This document shows, piece after piece, positions 43,608 through 54,361 of a DNA stretch of 64,000 nucleotides. Positions within the stretch are counted from its first letter, which is position 1. Each line of letters starts with the position of its first letter. The notes beneath the pieces were generated by a model. That model saw nothing but the letters and a program-made list of their open reading frames with translations, was not told the origin of the DNA and searched no databases. Position numbers and translations under genes: made by a program. Source of the DNA: Halotalea alkalilenta (GTDB lineage Bacteria; Pseudomonadota; Gammaproteobacteria; Pseudomonadales; Halomonadaceae); assembly GCF_001648175.1 (NCBI RefSeq), contig NZ_CP015243.1:3658001-3722000 (forward strand), read 5' to 3'.

Positions 43608-43624
43608 GTGCAGCGCTACATCCT

Positions 43625-43947
43625 ATGTTCGAGCTCCATGCCCGCTCCGTCCCTGGCATAAGCGTCCATGCATACTTGATTAAGACAGCGATCCCGCTGA
43701 TCGGTTCCCTCGATATTCGAATCGACGAACCCTGGCCGGCGATCGGCGATCTCGCCTACCAAGGCGGCTCGCTCTATCGCGCCGCTGGCAACGACGAACT
43801 GCTGGTAACCGCGCGGTCTTTGCTAACGACTGCGATGCTGCTCGCGGGACTGACGATCCGGCAGGCGAAAGGCTGGGCAGCATCGGCTTCGAAGGCGTGC
43901 TGATGCTGTCGATCCATCCGCTGGGTGTGCTGATACTCTACTGCTGA
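43625..43947 (+). pseudogene. Possible frameshifted small ORF of unknown family
   Basis: From ATG 43625 the frame encodes MFELHARSVPGISVHAYLIK and continues through a plausible protein to about 43865 (LLTTAMLLAGLTIRQ). It then degenerates, while the frame one base back continues well as GERLGSIGFEGVLMLSIHPL to a stop at 43947. Codon use is good on both sides of the break, which suggests a single indel in a gene of about 107 residues. I recognise no family and see no ribosome site, so this could be chance. Confidence 0.35.
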
Positions 43948-43990
43948 TCCGCCCGAGGCCGGCCGATGACGCTCGGGCGTGCGCCCGTCC

Positions 43991-45916
<1,926 letters not shown>

Positions 45917-46060
45917 CGTCCACTACCTCGGCTGAATCGGTGAAGCGCTTAAATCGAGCCCGGTCGTTGCCAAAGCGGCAGGCATCGCCAGCGGCGTCGT
46001 TCATTTTCCCAGTAAATCGATCAAGTTTTCAAACAGCATGATCGGGCAAGGCGATGAGAA

Positions 46061-46125
46061 CAATGTGACATTGGTCGGCACCGCCCCAGGGGCGTGACAA
46101 AGTGTCACACCCACGTCACGTCACA
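46061..46125. promoter_or_regulatory. Palindromic upstream activator sites (TGTGAC family)
   Basis: Three related sites: CAATG-TGA-CATTG (46061-46073), GTGACA-AAG-TGTCAC (46094-46108) and GTCACGTCACA (46115-46125). They lie about 75-140 bases upstream of the -24/-12 promoter, the normal location for enhancer-bound sigma-54 activators. I infer that the AcoR-like protein binds here. Confidence 0.65.
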
Positions 46126-46197
46126 GGTACACCCAAGGGCAGGCCCCACACCGCAAAAACAGCAACAACGATCTGAAAATAAAAGAAAAAAAATTCT

Positions 46198-46212
46198 TGG
46201 TCCAGGCTTTGC
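46198..46212 (+). promoter_or_regulatory. Sigma-54 (-24/-12) promoter of the aldehyde dehydrogenase gene
   Basis: TGGTCC-N5-TTGC: the invariant GG (46199-46200) and GC (46211-46212) are exactly 12 bases apart start to start, as in the TGGCAC-N5-TTGC consensus. It lies 45 bases before the ATG, downstream of an A-rich tract, and opposite an AcoR-like gene. Confidence 0.8.
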
Positions 46213-46257
46213 TCCTATCTTGGCGGAAATACCTTCATTCGCATTAAGGAGCGCACC

Positions 46258-47778
46258 ATGCAATACGTTCACCCCGGCTCACCCGGTGCCATCGTCGAAT
46301 TCGCCTCCCGCTACGGCAACTTCATCGGCGGCGAATTCGTCGCCCCAATCGAAGGGAAGTACTTCAGCAATTCTTCTCCGGTCACCGGCAACGACATCGC
46401 TGAGTTCCCGCGTTCCAGCGCCGCCGATATCGATCGCGCCCTCGATGCCGCTCACGCCGCGGCGCCGGCCTGGGGCAAGCTGTCGCCGCAGCAGCGCTCG
46501 CTGATACTGCTCGCGATCGCCGATCGGATGGAGCAGAATCTCGAAAAGCTCGCCGTTGCCGAAACCTGGGACAACGGCAAACCGATCCGCGAGACGCTCA
46601 ACGCCGATGTACCGCTGGCCGCCGATCACTTCCGCTACTTCGCAGGTGTCATTCGCGCCCAGGAGGGAAGCCTTGCGGAGATCGACGAGTACACCACCGC
46701 CTATCACTTCCACGAACCGCTCGGCGTGGTCGGCCAGATCATCCCTTGGAACTTCCCGCTGCTGATGGCGGCCTGGAAGCTCGCGCCGGCACTGGCCGCC
46801 GGCAACTGCGTAGTGCTCAAGCCCGCCGAGCAGACGCCGCTGTCGATCACCCTGTTCGCGGAGCTCGTCAATGACCTGCTCCCGGCCGGGACGCTCAACA
46901 TCGTCCATGGCTTTGGCAGGGAGGCTGGCGAGGCGCTGGCGACCAGCAAGCGCATCGCCAAGATCGCCTTCACCGGCTCCACCCCAGTGGGTTCCCACAT
47001 CCTCCACTGCGCGGCGGAGAACATCATCCCGAGCACCGTCGAACTCGGCGGCAAGTCGCCGAACATCTTCTTCGAAGACATCATGCAGGCCGAGGACAGC
47101 TTCATCGAGAAGGCCGCCGAAGGGCTGGTGCTCGGCTTTTTCAACCAGGGCGAAGTCTGCACCTGCCCCTCTCGCGCATTAATCCAATCCTCGATCTACG
47201 ACTCCTTCATGCAGCGGGTGCTCGACAAGGTCGCCACGATCAAGCGCGGTGACCCCCTCGACACCGAGACGATGGTCGGCGCACAGGCCTCGGAACAGCA
47301 GTTCGACAAGATCATGTCGTATCTCGAGATCGCACGCGGCGAAGGGGCTGAGCTGCTTTCGGGCGGCCGCGCCGAACGGCTCGAGGGCAGTCTCTCCAAG
47401 GGCTATTACATCCAGCCGACGCTGCTCAAGGGCAGCAACAAGATGCGGGTGTTCCAGGAGGAGATCTTCGGCCCAGTGGTGGCGATCGCCACTTTCGAAG
47501 ACGAGGCGGAAGCGCTCGCCATCGCCAACGATACCGAGTTCGGTCTCGGCGCCGGGGTCTGGACTCGCGACATCAACCGCGCCTATCGCATGGGCCGCGC
47601 CATCCAGGCCGGACGCGTGTGGACCAACTGCTATCATCTATATCCGGCCCACGCGGCTTTCGGCGGCTACAAGAAATCGGGGATCGGTCGCGAGACCCAC
47701 AAGATGATCCTTGATCATTACCAGCAGACCAAGAATTTACTCGTGAGTTACGACCCCAAGCCGATAGGTCTATTTTGA
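46258..47778 (+). CDS. NAD-dependent aldehyde dehydrogenase (AcoD/ExaC type)
   Basis: 506 residues. Catalytic Cys in [10 protein letters not shown], Glu in [13 protein letters not shown], and the NAD loop FTGSTPVGS are all present, with the N-terminal [20 protein letters not shown] seen in the acetaldehyde dehydrogenase group. It oxidises acetaldehyde or a similar short aldehyde to the acid in the cytoplasm. AAGGAG precedes the ATG. Transcribed from the sigma-54 promoter at 46198 and followed after 55 bases by an alcohol dehydrogenase gene, so the pair takes an alcohol to a carboxylate. Confidence 0.94.
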   Translation: MQYVHPGSPGAIVEFASRYGNFIGGEFVAPIEGKYFSNSSPVTGNDIAEFPRSSAADIDRALDAAHAAAPAWGKLSPQQRSLILLAIADRMEQNLEKLAVAETWDNGKPIRETLNADVPLAADHFRYFAGVIRAQEGSLAEIDEYTTAYHFHEPLGVVGQIIPWNFPLLMAAWKLAPALAAGNCVVLKPAEQTPLSITLFAELVNDLLPAGTLNIVHGFGREAGEALATSKRIAKIAFTGSTPVGSHILHCAAENIIPSTVELGGKSPNIFFEDIMQAEDSFIEKAAEGLVLGFFNQGEVCTCPSRALIQSSIYDSFMQRVLDKVATIKRGDPLDTETMVGAQASEQQFDKIMSYLEIARGEGAELLSGGRAERLEGSLSKGYYIQPTLLKGSNKMRVFQEEIFGPVVAIATFEDEAEALAIANDTEFGLGAGVWTRDINRAYRMGRAIQAGRVWTNCYHLYPAHAAFGGYKKSGIGRETHKMILDHYQQTKNLLVSYDPKPIGLF

Positions 47779-47833
47779 TCCGCCCTCGAGCAAGCGAAGC
47801 GCCCCGAAGCAGAGAAACCTAGGAGAGAGTGCA

Positions 47834-48862
47834 ATGGACAAGACAATGAAAGCCGCGGTAGTACGCGAGTTCGGCCAACCGCTGGTGATCGAGGAGGTCG
47901 AGGTTCCCCGCCCCGGCCCCGGTGAGCTGCTGGTCAAGATCGAGGCCTGCGGCGTCTGCCACACCGATCTTCATGCCGCCGAAGGTGATTGGCCGGTGAA
48001 ACCCAACCCGCCGTTCATCCCCGGTCACGAAGGCGTCGGCAACGTCGTCGCGGTAGGCGCTGGCGTCAGCCACATCAAGGAAGGCGATCGGGTCGGCATC
48101 CCGTGGCTCTATTCCGCCTGCGGCCACTGCGAACACTGTCTCGGCGGCTGGGAAACACTCTGCGAGAAGCAGCAGAACGGCGGCTACTCGGTCAACGGCG
48201 GCTTCGCCCAGTATGCGCTGGCCGACGCCAATTACGTCGGCCACCTGCCGGCCGGCTCCGATTTCATCGAGATCGCGCCAATTCTCTGCGCCGGGGTGAC
48301 GGTCTACAAAGGCCTGAAGATGACCGAAACCAAACCCGGTCAGTGGGTGGCGATCTCGGGGATCGGCGGTCTCGGCCACGTCGCGGTGCAGTATGCCAAG
48401 GCGATGGGACTCAACGTGATCGCGGTGGACGTCGATGACGCGAAGCTCGACCTGGCCAAGTCGCTTGGCGCCGATCTTACGGTCAACGCCCGGGTCACCG
48501 ATCCGGCCAAATTCGCCAAGAGCGAGATAGGCGGCGCTCACGGCGCGCTGGTCACCGCAGTCTCGCCGATCGCCTTCCAGCAGGCGATGGGGATCACCCG
48601 GCGTGGCGGCACCATCACCCTCAACGGGCTGCCCCCGGGCGAGTTCTCGCTATCGATCTTCGACATGGTGCTCAATGGCACCACCGTGCGCGGTTCGATC
48701 GTCGGCACCCGTCTCGATCTCCAGGAGGCGCTCGACTTCGCCGGCGACGGCAAGGTCAAGGCCACCGTGGCGCCGGGCAAGCTCGAAGACATCAACGATA
48801 TCTTCGCGAGCATGCACGAGGGCAAGATCAACGGGCGTATCGTGCTCGACCTGAACGCCTGA
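47834..48862 (+). CDS. adhP: Zinc-dependent alcohol dehydrogenase (AdhP type)
   Basis: 342 residues. Zinc ligands: catalytic Cys/His in [10 protein letters not shown] and PGHEGVG, structural zinc in the [16 protein letters not shown] cluster. The NAD loop is [19 protein letters not shown]. Length and sequence fit AdhP/ethanol-preferring enzymes, giving acetaldehyde from ethanol. AGGAGA lies 8 bases before ATG. It follows the aldehyde dehydrogenase and should share its AcoR/sigma-54 control. Confidence 0.92.
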   Translation: MDKTMKAAVVREFGQPLVIEEVEVPRPGPGELLVKIEACGVCHTDLHAAEGDWPVKPNPPFIPGHEGVGNVVAVGAGVSHIKEGDRVGIPWLYSACGHCEHCLGGWETLCEKQQNGGYSVNGGFAQYALADANYVGHLPAGSDFIEIAPILCAGVTVYKGLKMTETKPGQWVAISGIGGLGHVAVQYAKAMGLNVIAVDVDDAKLDLAKSLGADLTVNARVTDPAKFAKSEIGGAHGALVTAVSPIAFQQAMGITRRGGTITLNGLPPGEFSLSIFDMVLNGTTVRGSIVGTRLDLQEALDFAGDGKVKATVAPGKLEDINDIFASMHEGKINGRIVLDLNA

Positions 48863-48910
48863 CACTCTGCGCATCGAACGATCCCACGCCGATCGGCGAA
48901 GATCGCTCAC

Positions 48911-48934
48911 CGAGGCGGCCTGATGGCCGCCTCG
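48911..48934. terminator. Terminator between adhP and a convergent small gene
   Basis: CGAGGCGGCC-TGAT-GGCCGCCTCG, a 10-bp stem, lies between convergent stops at 48862 and 48960. It probably serves both directions, although no clear T-run is present. Confidence 0.6.
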
Positions 48935-48959
48935 CTCGTTGCAGGTACGCGCCTGCGAC

Positions 48960-49094
48960 TTACGAGACCGATAGCTGTTCGTCGGCCCACTGGTCGAGCA
49001 GCTCGAGCATCCGCTCGATCTCCTCGTCGCTTTCGGCTTCACTCAGAATCGCATCGAGACGTAACACCCACTGCTGCTCTTCGGACTGCTGCAT
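48960..49094 (-). CDS. Small hypothetical acidic protein, 44 residues
   Basis: ATG 49094 is preceded by GAGGAG at 5 bases. The product starts MQQSEEQQWVLRLDAILSEA and continues as a charged helix rich in Glu and Leu (ERMLELLDQWADEQLSVS) to a TAA. It is probably a small soluble helical protein, perhaps a coiled-coil. I know no family. The good ribosome site and the strongly amphipathic, acidic composition support it as a real gene. It converges with adhP. Confidence 0.6.
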   Translation of the reverse strand: MQQSEEQQWVLRLDAILSEAESDEEIERMLELLDQWADEQLSVS

Positions 49095-49549
49095 ATAGGC
49101 TCCTCGCCATCCTTCGCTGGCTGGTCAACCACTAAACCGTCGGCATCCTACCTCGAGTGCACTGTGGGAATTTTCCGATTTTATATCCATTCATAATATG
49201 CGGATTTACCACCCTCGCTCGTATCGCCAATAAGATGGTCAAAACAATCATCGAGCTATAAAGATCGCTCGACTCATACCAACAAAATAGACGAGCGAGA
49301 GCGCCATCACCGTCGCGATAATGGCAATATCCGATGACTCGTAGAAATGGCGGGGATCATCGAAAGCCACGATGAGCCGGGAAAGCGACACCTCTCTCTT
49401 TGGCGGTCTCGACCAGATCCAGCGCAGCTTTGATCGGATTCGCCGGGCGGGCCGCGAACGGCCCGACCGGAGATATCGGCCAGCCGAGCCGGTTTAGCCC
49501 GGCTGGGTATGACGGGTAGAACAGGGCGTACTTACCTGACGCTTGAAAG
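49095..49549. other. Intergenic region between two small genes
   Basis: 455 bases. 49160-49300 is AT-rich for this genome (ATTTTATATCCATTCATAATATG), suggesting promoters for the small genes on one or both sides. On the minus strand a frame from GTG 49391 to 49248 encodes a hydrophobic helix; see findings. I see no RNA gene. Confidence 0.4.
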
Positions 49550-49699
49550 CTATGAATTCTGCTGAGTCTCGAGCTCCTGCTTGAGCGTCTGGGCGTCCTG
49601 GCGATCCTCGAAACGCTCGATCTCGATATCCTCGTTGTCGCTGACTTCGACCAGCACCCAGCCCCCTTTTATCGCTCGAATCTCGTATTCACTCTGCAT
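49550..49699 (-). CDS. Small hypothetical protein, 49 residues
   Basis: AGGAGG stands 6 bases before ATG 49699, a very strong ribosome site. The product begins MQSEYEIRAIKGGWVLVEVS and ends in an acidic, Gln-rich helix (DRQDAQTLKQELETQQ). The beta-strand-then-helix pattern is that of a small soluble protein. Function unknown. The frame extends 19 codons upstream, but the ribosome site decides the start. It is followed, in transcription order, by the AT-rich region 49095-49549. Confidence 0.65.
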   Translation of the reverse strand: MQSEYEIRAIKGGWVLVEVSDNEDIEIERFEDRQDAQTLKQELETQQNS

Positions 49700-49752
49700 C
49701 GCTCCCTCCTTGATCCGGCTTTTGCGGCCGGAAATGGATCTGGTCATTTCCT

Positions 49753-50106
49753 TCACTGGCTCTGCTCATAGGCACGCAGATAGTTCACATCGTCTTGGAG
49801 CTCACGCGACAGCTCATCGAAGCGTGCCATCAACTCAGGCGCGACGCTCGACGTGTCGACCGGCCGGGGCGAGTGTCGTTCGATCTGTTGCTGTTCGCTC
49901 GAGAGATGACGCACGGAGCGCCGAAAACGCTCGCAGACCGCTGCATCACCGCCGGAGGAGATCGCCGCGCGGCAGTTGCGTCCCAGGTCGGCCGCTACCG
50001 AAAGCGGTGCGATCAGCGCCTGCACATAGGCGGTGGGAGTCAGTCCCTGCGCAGCCAGCGGCACACTGACCACGAGCAGCAGCGCACCCATCGACCATCT
50101 ATTCAT
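49753..50106 (-). CDS. Small secreted hypothetical protein, 117 residues
   Basis: An N-terminal signal peptide (MNRWSMGALLLVVSVPLAAQ) is followed by a helical domain with two cysteines (GRNCRAAISSGGDAAVCERF) that could form a disulfide in the periplasm. The remainder is helical (MARFDELSRELQDDVNYLRAY). No family recognised. It lies 53 bases upstream of the 49-residue gene on the same strand, and the two may be co-transcribed. Confidence 0.6.
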   Translation of the reverse strand: MNRWSMGALLLVVSVPLAAQGLTPTAYVQALIAPLSVAADLGRNCRAAISSGGDAAVCERFRRSVRHLSSEQQQIERHSPRPVDTSSVAPELMARFDELSRELQDDVNYLRAYEQSQ

Positions 50107-50361
50107 CGCTCGCCCCCCGTACTACGCGTGTTCGCGAAGTATAGTTCCCCCTACTGCAAGCCGTGCCCAAGACTTTGGCGTGGTAGCGATAGAGCAAGCC
50201 CTCACCCTAGGCGAAGGAGGGGTGGCGAACACGCGAAGCGAAAGATATCGATGGGTCTGGCGAGATAGCTAAAAAAGAATCCGTCCCCACTGGCGCAGGG
50301 TCAAAATTTGGCAATACTGGAAGAGTAAGCTGAAGTGGATGCACAAAGAGGAGGAAATGCC

Positions 50362-50478
50362 ATGCGCGCACCGAAGAAATGGCTGTCCGAAGAAGAGCTC
50401 CGTCAGCTTCGCCGACTGGCCACCGACAATCCGCTGCTGCGGGCGCTCGCCAAGCGCAAGAAGCAGCAAGCCGGCTGA
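50362..50478 (+). CDS. Small basic hypothetical protein, 38 residues
   Basis: GAGGAGG lies 8 bases before ATG 50362. The product MRAPKKWLSEEELRQLRRLA, then TDNPLLRALAKRKKQQAG, is short, highly basic and helical. An ATG five bases earlier opens a different frame that has no protein-like pattern. Function unknown; charge suggests nucleic-acid or ribosome contact, which is only a guess. A hairpin follows at once. Confidence 0.6.
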   Translation: MRAPKKWLSEEELRQLRRLATDNPLLRALAKRKKQQAG

Positions 50479-50490
50479 AGGCAATATCCC

Positions 50491-50514
50491 ACGCGCCGCC
50501 CGAAGGCGGCGCGT
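50491..50514 (+). terminator. Hairpin after the 38-residue gene
   Basis: ACGCGCCGCC-CGAA-GGCGGCGCGT, a perfect 10-bp stem with a CGAA loop, 12 bases after the stop. It lies between convergent genes and probably ends both. Confidence 0.6.
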
Positions 50515-50538
50515 CATCTGCCGCTCGATGGCAGCGAA

Positions 50539-50730
50539 TCAATCGCCTACTTCGACTTCGACCGCTTTGAGTACCGCCTCCCCCGACTCCTCTCCATGGT
50601 CACGGCACATCTGGGTGTGACTCGAGTACCCTTTCTCGCGTGCGGCTTGATTGAGGGCATCGCGTTCGTTTTCGGCTTCGACCAACAGATCGACCGAGCG
50701 ATCCTCACTGAAAACACGGTACGTGGTCAT
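50539..50730 (-). CDS. Small hypothetical protein, 63 residues
   Basis: The product begins MTTYRVFSEDRSVDLLVEAE with a strand-helix pattern (ENERDALNQAAREKGYSSH) and has one Cys and several His. It resembles small soluble alpha/beta proteins, but I recognise no family. Start 50730 is the Met that begins the ordered part; GGGAG lies upstream. Function unknown. Confidence 0.55.
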   Translation of the reverse strand: MTTYRVFSEDRSVDLLVEAENERDALNQAAREKGYSSHTQMCRDHGEESGEAVLKAVEVEVGD

Positions 50731-50806
50731 GCACGCTCCCATTCATCCGTGACGCGGCGACGTCGCCGTGGCCCAAGCATAGCGCCAAGACGCCACCGAT
50801 GGCACG

Positions 50807-51286
50807 TCAACAAAGCTCGACCAGCGTCGCGTTGGCGGTGGCGCGGCTCAGTTCGAGCCTGGCCAGCGTGATCGGCAGCCGGAAACGACGCGGTCCAGCA
50901 CTGCCGGGATTGAGATAGAGCACCCCTTGGCGGGTTTCGATCGATGGTTTGTGCGAATGCCCGCTGACGACCACGGCAATGCCTTCCCGCACCGGGTCGA
51001 TATCCAGCTCGGCAAGGATATGGCGCATATGCAGCCGCTGGCCGGCGAATTCGAGCGTCAGGCTGACCGGCAACGAATCGCACCAGGCGTCTCGATCGAC
51101 ATTGCCGCGAACGACGTGCAGTGGCGCGATACACTCGAGTCGCGCGAGCAGCTCAGGCGGACCGATATCGCCCGCATGCACGATCGCATCGACCCCGGCC
51201 AGCGCCTCGAGCGCCTCCGCGCGCAGCAGGCCATGGGTGTCGGCGATCACCCCGAGAGTGACCGACTCAGCATTGGCGGGACTCAT
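50807..51286 (-). CDS. YfcE/MJ0936-type metallophosphodiesterase
   Basis: 159 residues with all blocks of the small calcineurin-like phosphoesterases: GVIADTHGLLR, IVHAGDIG, VRGNVDRD, VVSGHSHKP and LNPGSAGPRR. These are two-metal phosphodiesterases with broad activity; the natural substrate is usually unknown. Its ATG overlaps the ArsC stop (ATGA). Confidence 0.9.
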   Translation of the reverse strand: MSPANAESVTLGVIADTHGLLRAEALEALAGVDAIVHAGDIGPPELLARLECIAPLHVVRGNVDRDAWCDSLPVSLTLEFAGQRLHMRHILAELDIDPVREGIAVVVSGHSHKPSIETRQGVLYLNPGSAGPRRFRLPITLARLELSRATANATLVELC

Positions 51287-51633
51287 CCGAGCAGGGCGTC
51301 GAGCGTCTCGGCGGGGCGGCAGATCCGGGCGCCTCGGTCGCAGACTACGATCGGCCGTTCGATCAGGATCGGGTGTGCCACCATCGCCTCGATAAGCGCC
51401 GCATCGTCGAGCGCCGGATCGTCCAACCCAAGCTCGCGATAGAGCGCCTCCTTGGTACGCAGCAGGCCGCGTGCGGGAAGCTCCAGACGCTCGAGCAACG
51501 CCTCGATCGCCACGTGATCGAGCGGGGTTTTCAAATATTCGACGATTGCAGGCTCGATGCCCGCGGCGCGAAGCTTGTCGAGCACCTTGCGCGAGGTGCC
51601 ACAGCGGCCGTTGTGATAGAGGGTGACCTGCAT
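51283..51633 (-). CDS. arsC: ArsC-family protein (glutaredoxin-dependent arsenate reductase)
   Basis: 116 residues. The active Cys is in YHNGRCGTSRK (residue 11), and L-L-R-T-K-E plus the I-E-R-P-I-V-V region carry the oxyanion-binding arginines of the ArsC family. It reduces arsenate to arsenite using glutathione and glutaredoxin. No arsenite pump or ArsR is adjacent, so this could be one of the widespread ArsC-like proteins without a proven role in resistance. First gene of a two-gene unit with the phosphodiesterase. Confidence 0.85.
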   Translation of the reverse strand: MQVTLYHNGRCGTSRKVLDKLRAAGIEPAIVEYLKTPLDHVAIEALLERLELPARGLLRTKEALYRELGLDDPALDDAALIEAMVAHPILIERPIVVCDRGARICRPAETLDALLG

Positions 51634-51751
51634 TGCCGGGCTCCAGGTTGGTCGGGAACGAGGCGGACCAGCGTATCACGCTGGCGCGACCCATCGGGGC
51701 ACCGCTTCTCCCCTACGATGAAAGGCAAAGTCGGTCCTTGGGCTGCGCAAT

Positions 51752-51782
51752 CGCCGCCGTGCACGTCCTTCACACGGCGGCG
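51752..51782 (-). terminator. Hairpin after the TonB-dependent receptor gene
   Basis: CGCCGCCGTG / CACGGCGGCG, a 10-bp stem with an 11-base loop, just downstream of the receptor stop on the minus strand. T content is low. Confidence 0.55.
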
Positions 51783-51800
51783 AGGCGTGGCGACGCTGGC

Positions 51801-54263
51801 TCAGAAACTCGCCCGCACCGCCATGATCAGACTGCGAGGAGCGCCGGGATGGTTCTCGGTACGGCTGACAGGGGTCGCGATGTACTCCTCGTCGGTAAGA
51901 TTCTTCGCGGTCAGCGAGAGTTCGACATGCTCGCTAAGCGGATAGCCGAGCGTGGCATCGAAGCGCTGATAGCCGTCCACCTGGTAGCTGTTGTCGAGAT
52001 CCCCCTTGCGGCTTCCCACCGTGGTGACGCCGCCGCCCAGGCTCAGTCCCGCCAGGCGCCCGCTCTGGAACTCGTAGGTGCTCCACAGGCTGCTGCTCCA
52101 AAGCGGCACGCCGGTCAGGCGATTGCCGATCTCGAGGGTCTCGTCCTCGGTGATCCGCGCATCGAGATAGGCAGCCGACGCGACGACCTCCCAACCGGGA
52201 GTGAGCTGGCCAATGATGTCCAGCTCGACTCCCCGGACCCGCTGCTCGCCCGTTTGCAGCGAGTAATCCGCATCGGGATTGCGCGGATCGCTGGTGGCGA
52301 CGTTCTGCTTGGTGATCTGGAACATCGAGGTGGTCAGCGAGAGCCGGTCGGCGATGAGATCGGCCTTGAGACCAAGCTCGAGCTGCTCGCCCTCCTCCGG
52401 GATCAGCGCGGCGCCATCCTGGGCCATGCCGCTCTGCGGGCTGAAACTCTGCGAAAAGCTCGCATACAGCGACAGCGGCGTGATGGGCTGGTAGACGATG
52501 CCCAGCCTTCCGGTCATCGAGCCATCGTCGATGTCAGGATCGCTCGTGCCGGCGCGCTGCTCCATGGTCTGCCTGACCTGGTCATAGCGCAGCCCAGCGA
52601 GCAGTTTCCATTGCGAGGAGAGATCGATCTGGTCCTGGGCGAAGAGGGAATAGAGCTCGATATCCTCGGTGTAGTCGGAGTTCAGGCTCGCCGCGGGCCG
52701 CACCGCGCCATAGACCGGGGTGTATATGTCGATCGGATCGATGTTGGCCCGATAGGAAAGAAAGTCCATGCGCGACTTCGCATACTCGACCCCGCCGAGC
52801 AGGCGATGGGTCATGCCCGCGACGTCGAAGGTCGCGATCCCTTCGAACTGCGCCACCAGGTTGGTCGAGTCCTCGATGCGGTCGGTGTAGCGCCGGTTGA
52901 GCGTCCTGCCGTCGTCTTCGAGACCGCGAAAATCGATCCCCGTGTCGCGCACCTTCGCGTCGTCGTAGCGAACAGTGCCGCGCAGAGTGAGCCAGTCGTT
53001 GGCGAGGTGCTCGGCGCCGAAAGAGAAACGCGTCTTGCGTGCCTCGACTCGTGACCATGACTCGGCAAGGAACCGGTCCCTGGGCAGGCTCACCGCATTG
53101 TCGGCGGTGACGATCAGGCCACGGTCGAAGGGTGTTTCCTGCTCGGTATGGTCGATGCCGAAGGTGAAAGTCGTGGCTTGGCTTGCGCTCCAGCGCAACG
53201 CGAGGCTGGCCAACTGGCGCTCGCTTCGCGCCGCGGCCGGCCCGCGAAAGCCATCCTCGCGCTGTGTCGCACCGGTGAGTCTGCCGGTCAGCTCGCCGCC
53301 GGCATCGATCGGGCCGCTGATCGAACCTTCCGCACGGCGAAAGGCCTCGCTGCCCGCTTGAACAGTGGCGTCTCCTTCGAAGGTATCGGAGGGACGGCGA
53401 GTGACGATGTTGATCAGTCCCCCCGGCTGGGCACGACCATAAAGCGCGGATGCCGGTCCTTTCAGCACTTCGACGCGCTCGACATTGGCCATGTCGAGGA
53501 AGGTCTCAGGCCGGTCGCCAACGGGATTGAGCATGACCCCGTCGATAGCGTAGCCGGGGGTGTCGAACCCTCTGATCCGGAACGACTCGGCACGGTTACC
53601 CGACGTGGACGACTGCTGGACGCTCGAGACCGACTCCACCGCCTCGGAGAGCTGGATGACCTGCCGGTCCTCGAGCAGCTTCCTGGGAATCACCTGGATC
53701 GACTGCGGTATGTCGCGCAGCGCAGTGTTGGTCTTGGTCGCGGTGGCGCTGGAGACTGCGCGGTAGCCGTCGACCGGCGCCCACTCGCTCGGCATCCTCG
53801 ACCCGACCACGGTCAGCGTCGACAGTGCGGCGTTTTCTTGTGTCACCGGCCTGCTCGAAAGCGTCACCGTGTCGCCATCGAAACGATGCCAGGCCAGGCC
53901 GGTTCCCGAGAGCAGGCGATCGAGCGCCTCGCTGGGTGCCATCACGCCGTCCACCGCCGCGGCCGAAACGCCGGCGACGAGCCCAGCGTCGGCGCTGACT
54001 TGCAAACCGGCCTGGCGACCGAATGCGGCAAGCGCATCGCTCAAAGGCTGAGCGGGAATCGAAAAGCGCCTCTGCCCCTCTGCGGCCTGGCGCGCGGAGG
54101 CATCCCCACGAGACGCAGGCGCCCCCGGCGACTGAGCCAAAGCGTCCGCGGCGACTATCACCGCTGCCAGCGAACCGGCCGTCAAGGCGCTGGTCGTCAT
54201 CCAACGTGTAAAACCGCGCGGCGTCTTGAACCGCGCGCAGAGCGAATGCTCCGATGGCTTCAT
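51801..54263 (-). CDS. TonB-dependent siderophore receptor with STN signalling domain
   Basis: 820 residues. After a leader comes an STN domain (RRFSIPAQPLSDALAAFGRQ, then VMAPSEALDRLLSGTGLAW), the plug (IQVIPRKLLEDRQVIQLSEA, RGFDTPGYAIDGVMLN, GPASALYGRAQPGGLINIV) and a 22-strand barrel ending in Phe. It takes up a ferric siderophore through the outer membrane and reports binding to FecR through the STN domain, as FecA/FpvA do. The ligand is unknown. Downstream of fecI- and fecR-like genes on the same strand. Confidence 0.93.
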   Translation of the reverse strand: MKPSEHSLCARFKTPRGFTRWMTTSALTAGSLAAVIVAADALAQSPGAPASRGDASARQAAEGQRRFSIPAQPLSDALAAFGRQAGLQVSADAGLVAGVSAAAVDGVMAPSEALDRLLSGTGLAWHRFDGDTVTLSSRPVTQENAALSTLTVVGSRMPSEWAPVDGYRAVSSATATKTNTALRDIPQSIQVIPRKLLEDRQVIQLSEAVESVSSVQQSSTSGNRAESFRIRGFDTPGYAIDGVMLNPVGDRPETFLDMANVERVEVLKGPASALYGRAQPGGLINIVTRRPSDTFEGDATVQAGSEAFRRAEGSISGPIDAGGELTGRLTGATQREDGFRGPAAARSERQLASLALRWSASQATTFTFGIDHTEQETPFDRGLIVTADNAVSLPRDRFLAESWSRVEARKTRFSFGAEHLANDWLTLRGTVRYDDAKVRDTGIDFRGLEDDGRTLNRRYTDRIEDSTNLVAQFEGIATFDVAGMTHRLLGGVEYAKSRMDFLSYRANIDPIDIYTPVYGAVRPAASLNSDYTEDIELYSLFAQDQIDLSSQWKLLAGLRYDQVRQTMEQRAGTSDPDIDDGSMTGRLGIVYQPITPLSLYASFSQSFSPQSGMAQDGAALIPEEGEQLELGLKADLIADRLSLTTSMFQITKQNVATSDPRNPDADYSLQTGEQRVRGVELDIIGQLTPGWEVVASAAYLDARITEDETLEIGNRLTGVPLWSSSLWSTYEFQSGRLAGLSLGGGVTTVGSRKGDLDNSYQVDGYQRFDATLGYPLSEHVELSLTAKNLTDEEYIATPVSRTENHPGAPRSLIMAVRASF

Positions 54264-54361
54264 GGCCGTTCCTCGAAAAAATCAGTCCATCTCAAATGAC
54301 ATAAAATCTCATGCCCTGATGGGTGACGAGGAGGTCGGGATTTTTTTTCACTCCACGGCGA

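Noticed and set aside
48650..49042. A 130-codon minus-strand frame at the end of adhP
   Set aside because: Antisense to conserved adhP and overlapping the 44-residue gene in another frame; composition is not protein-like.
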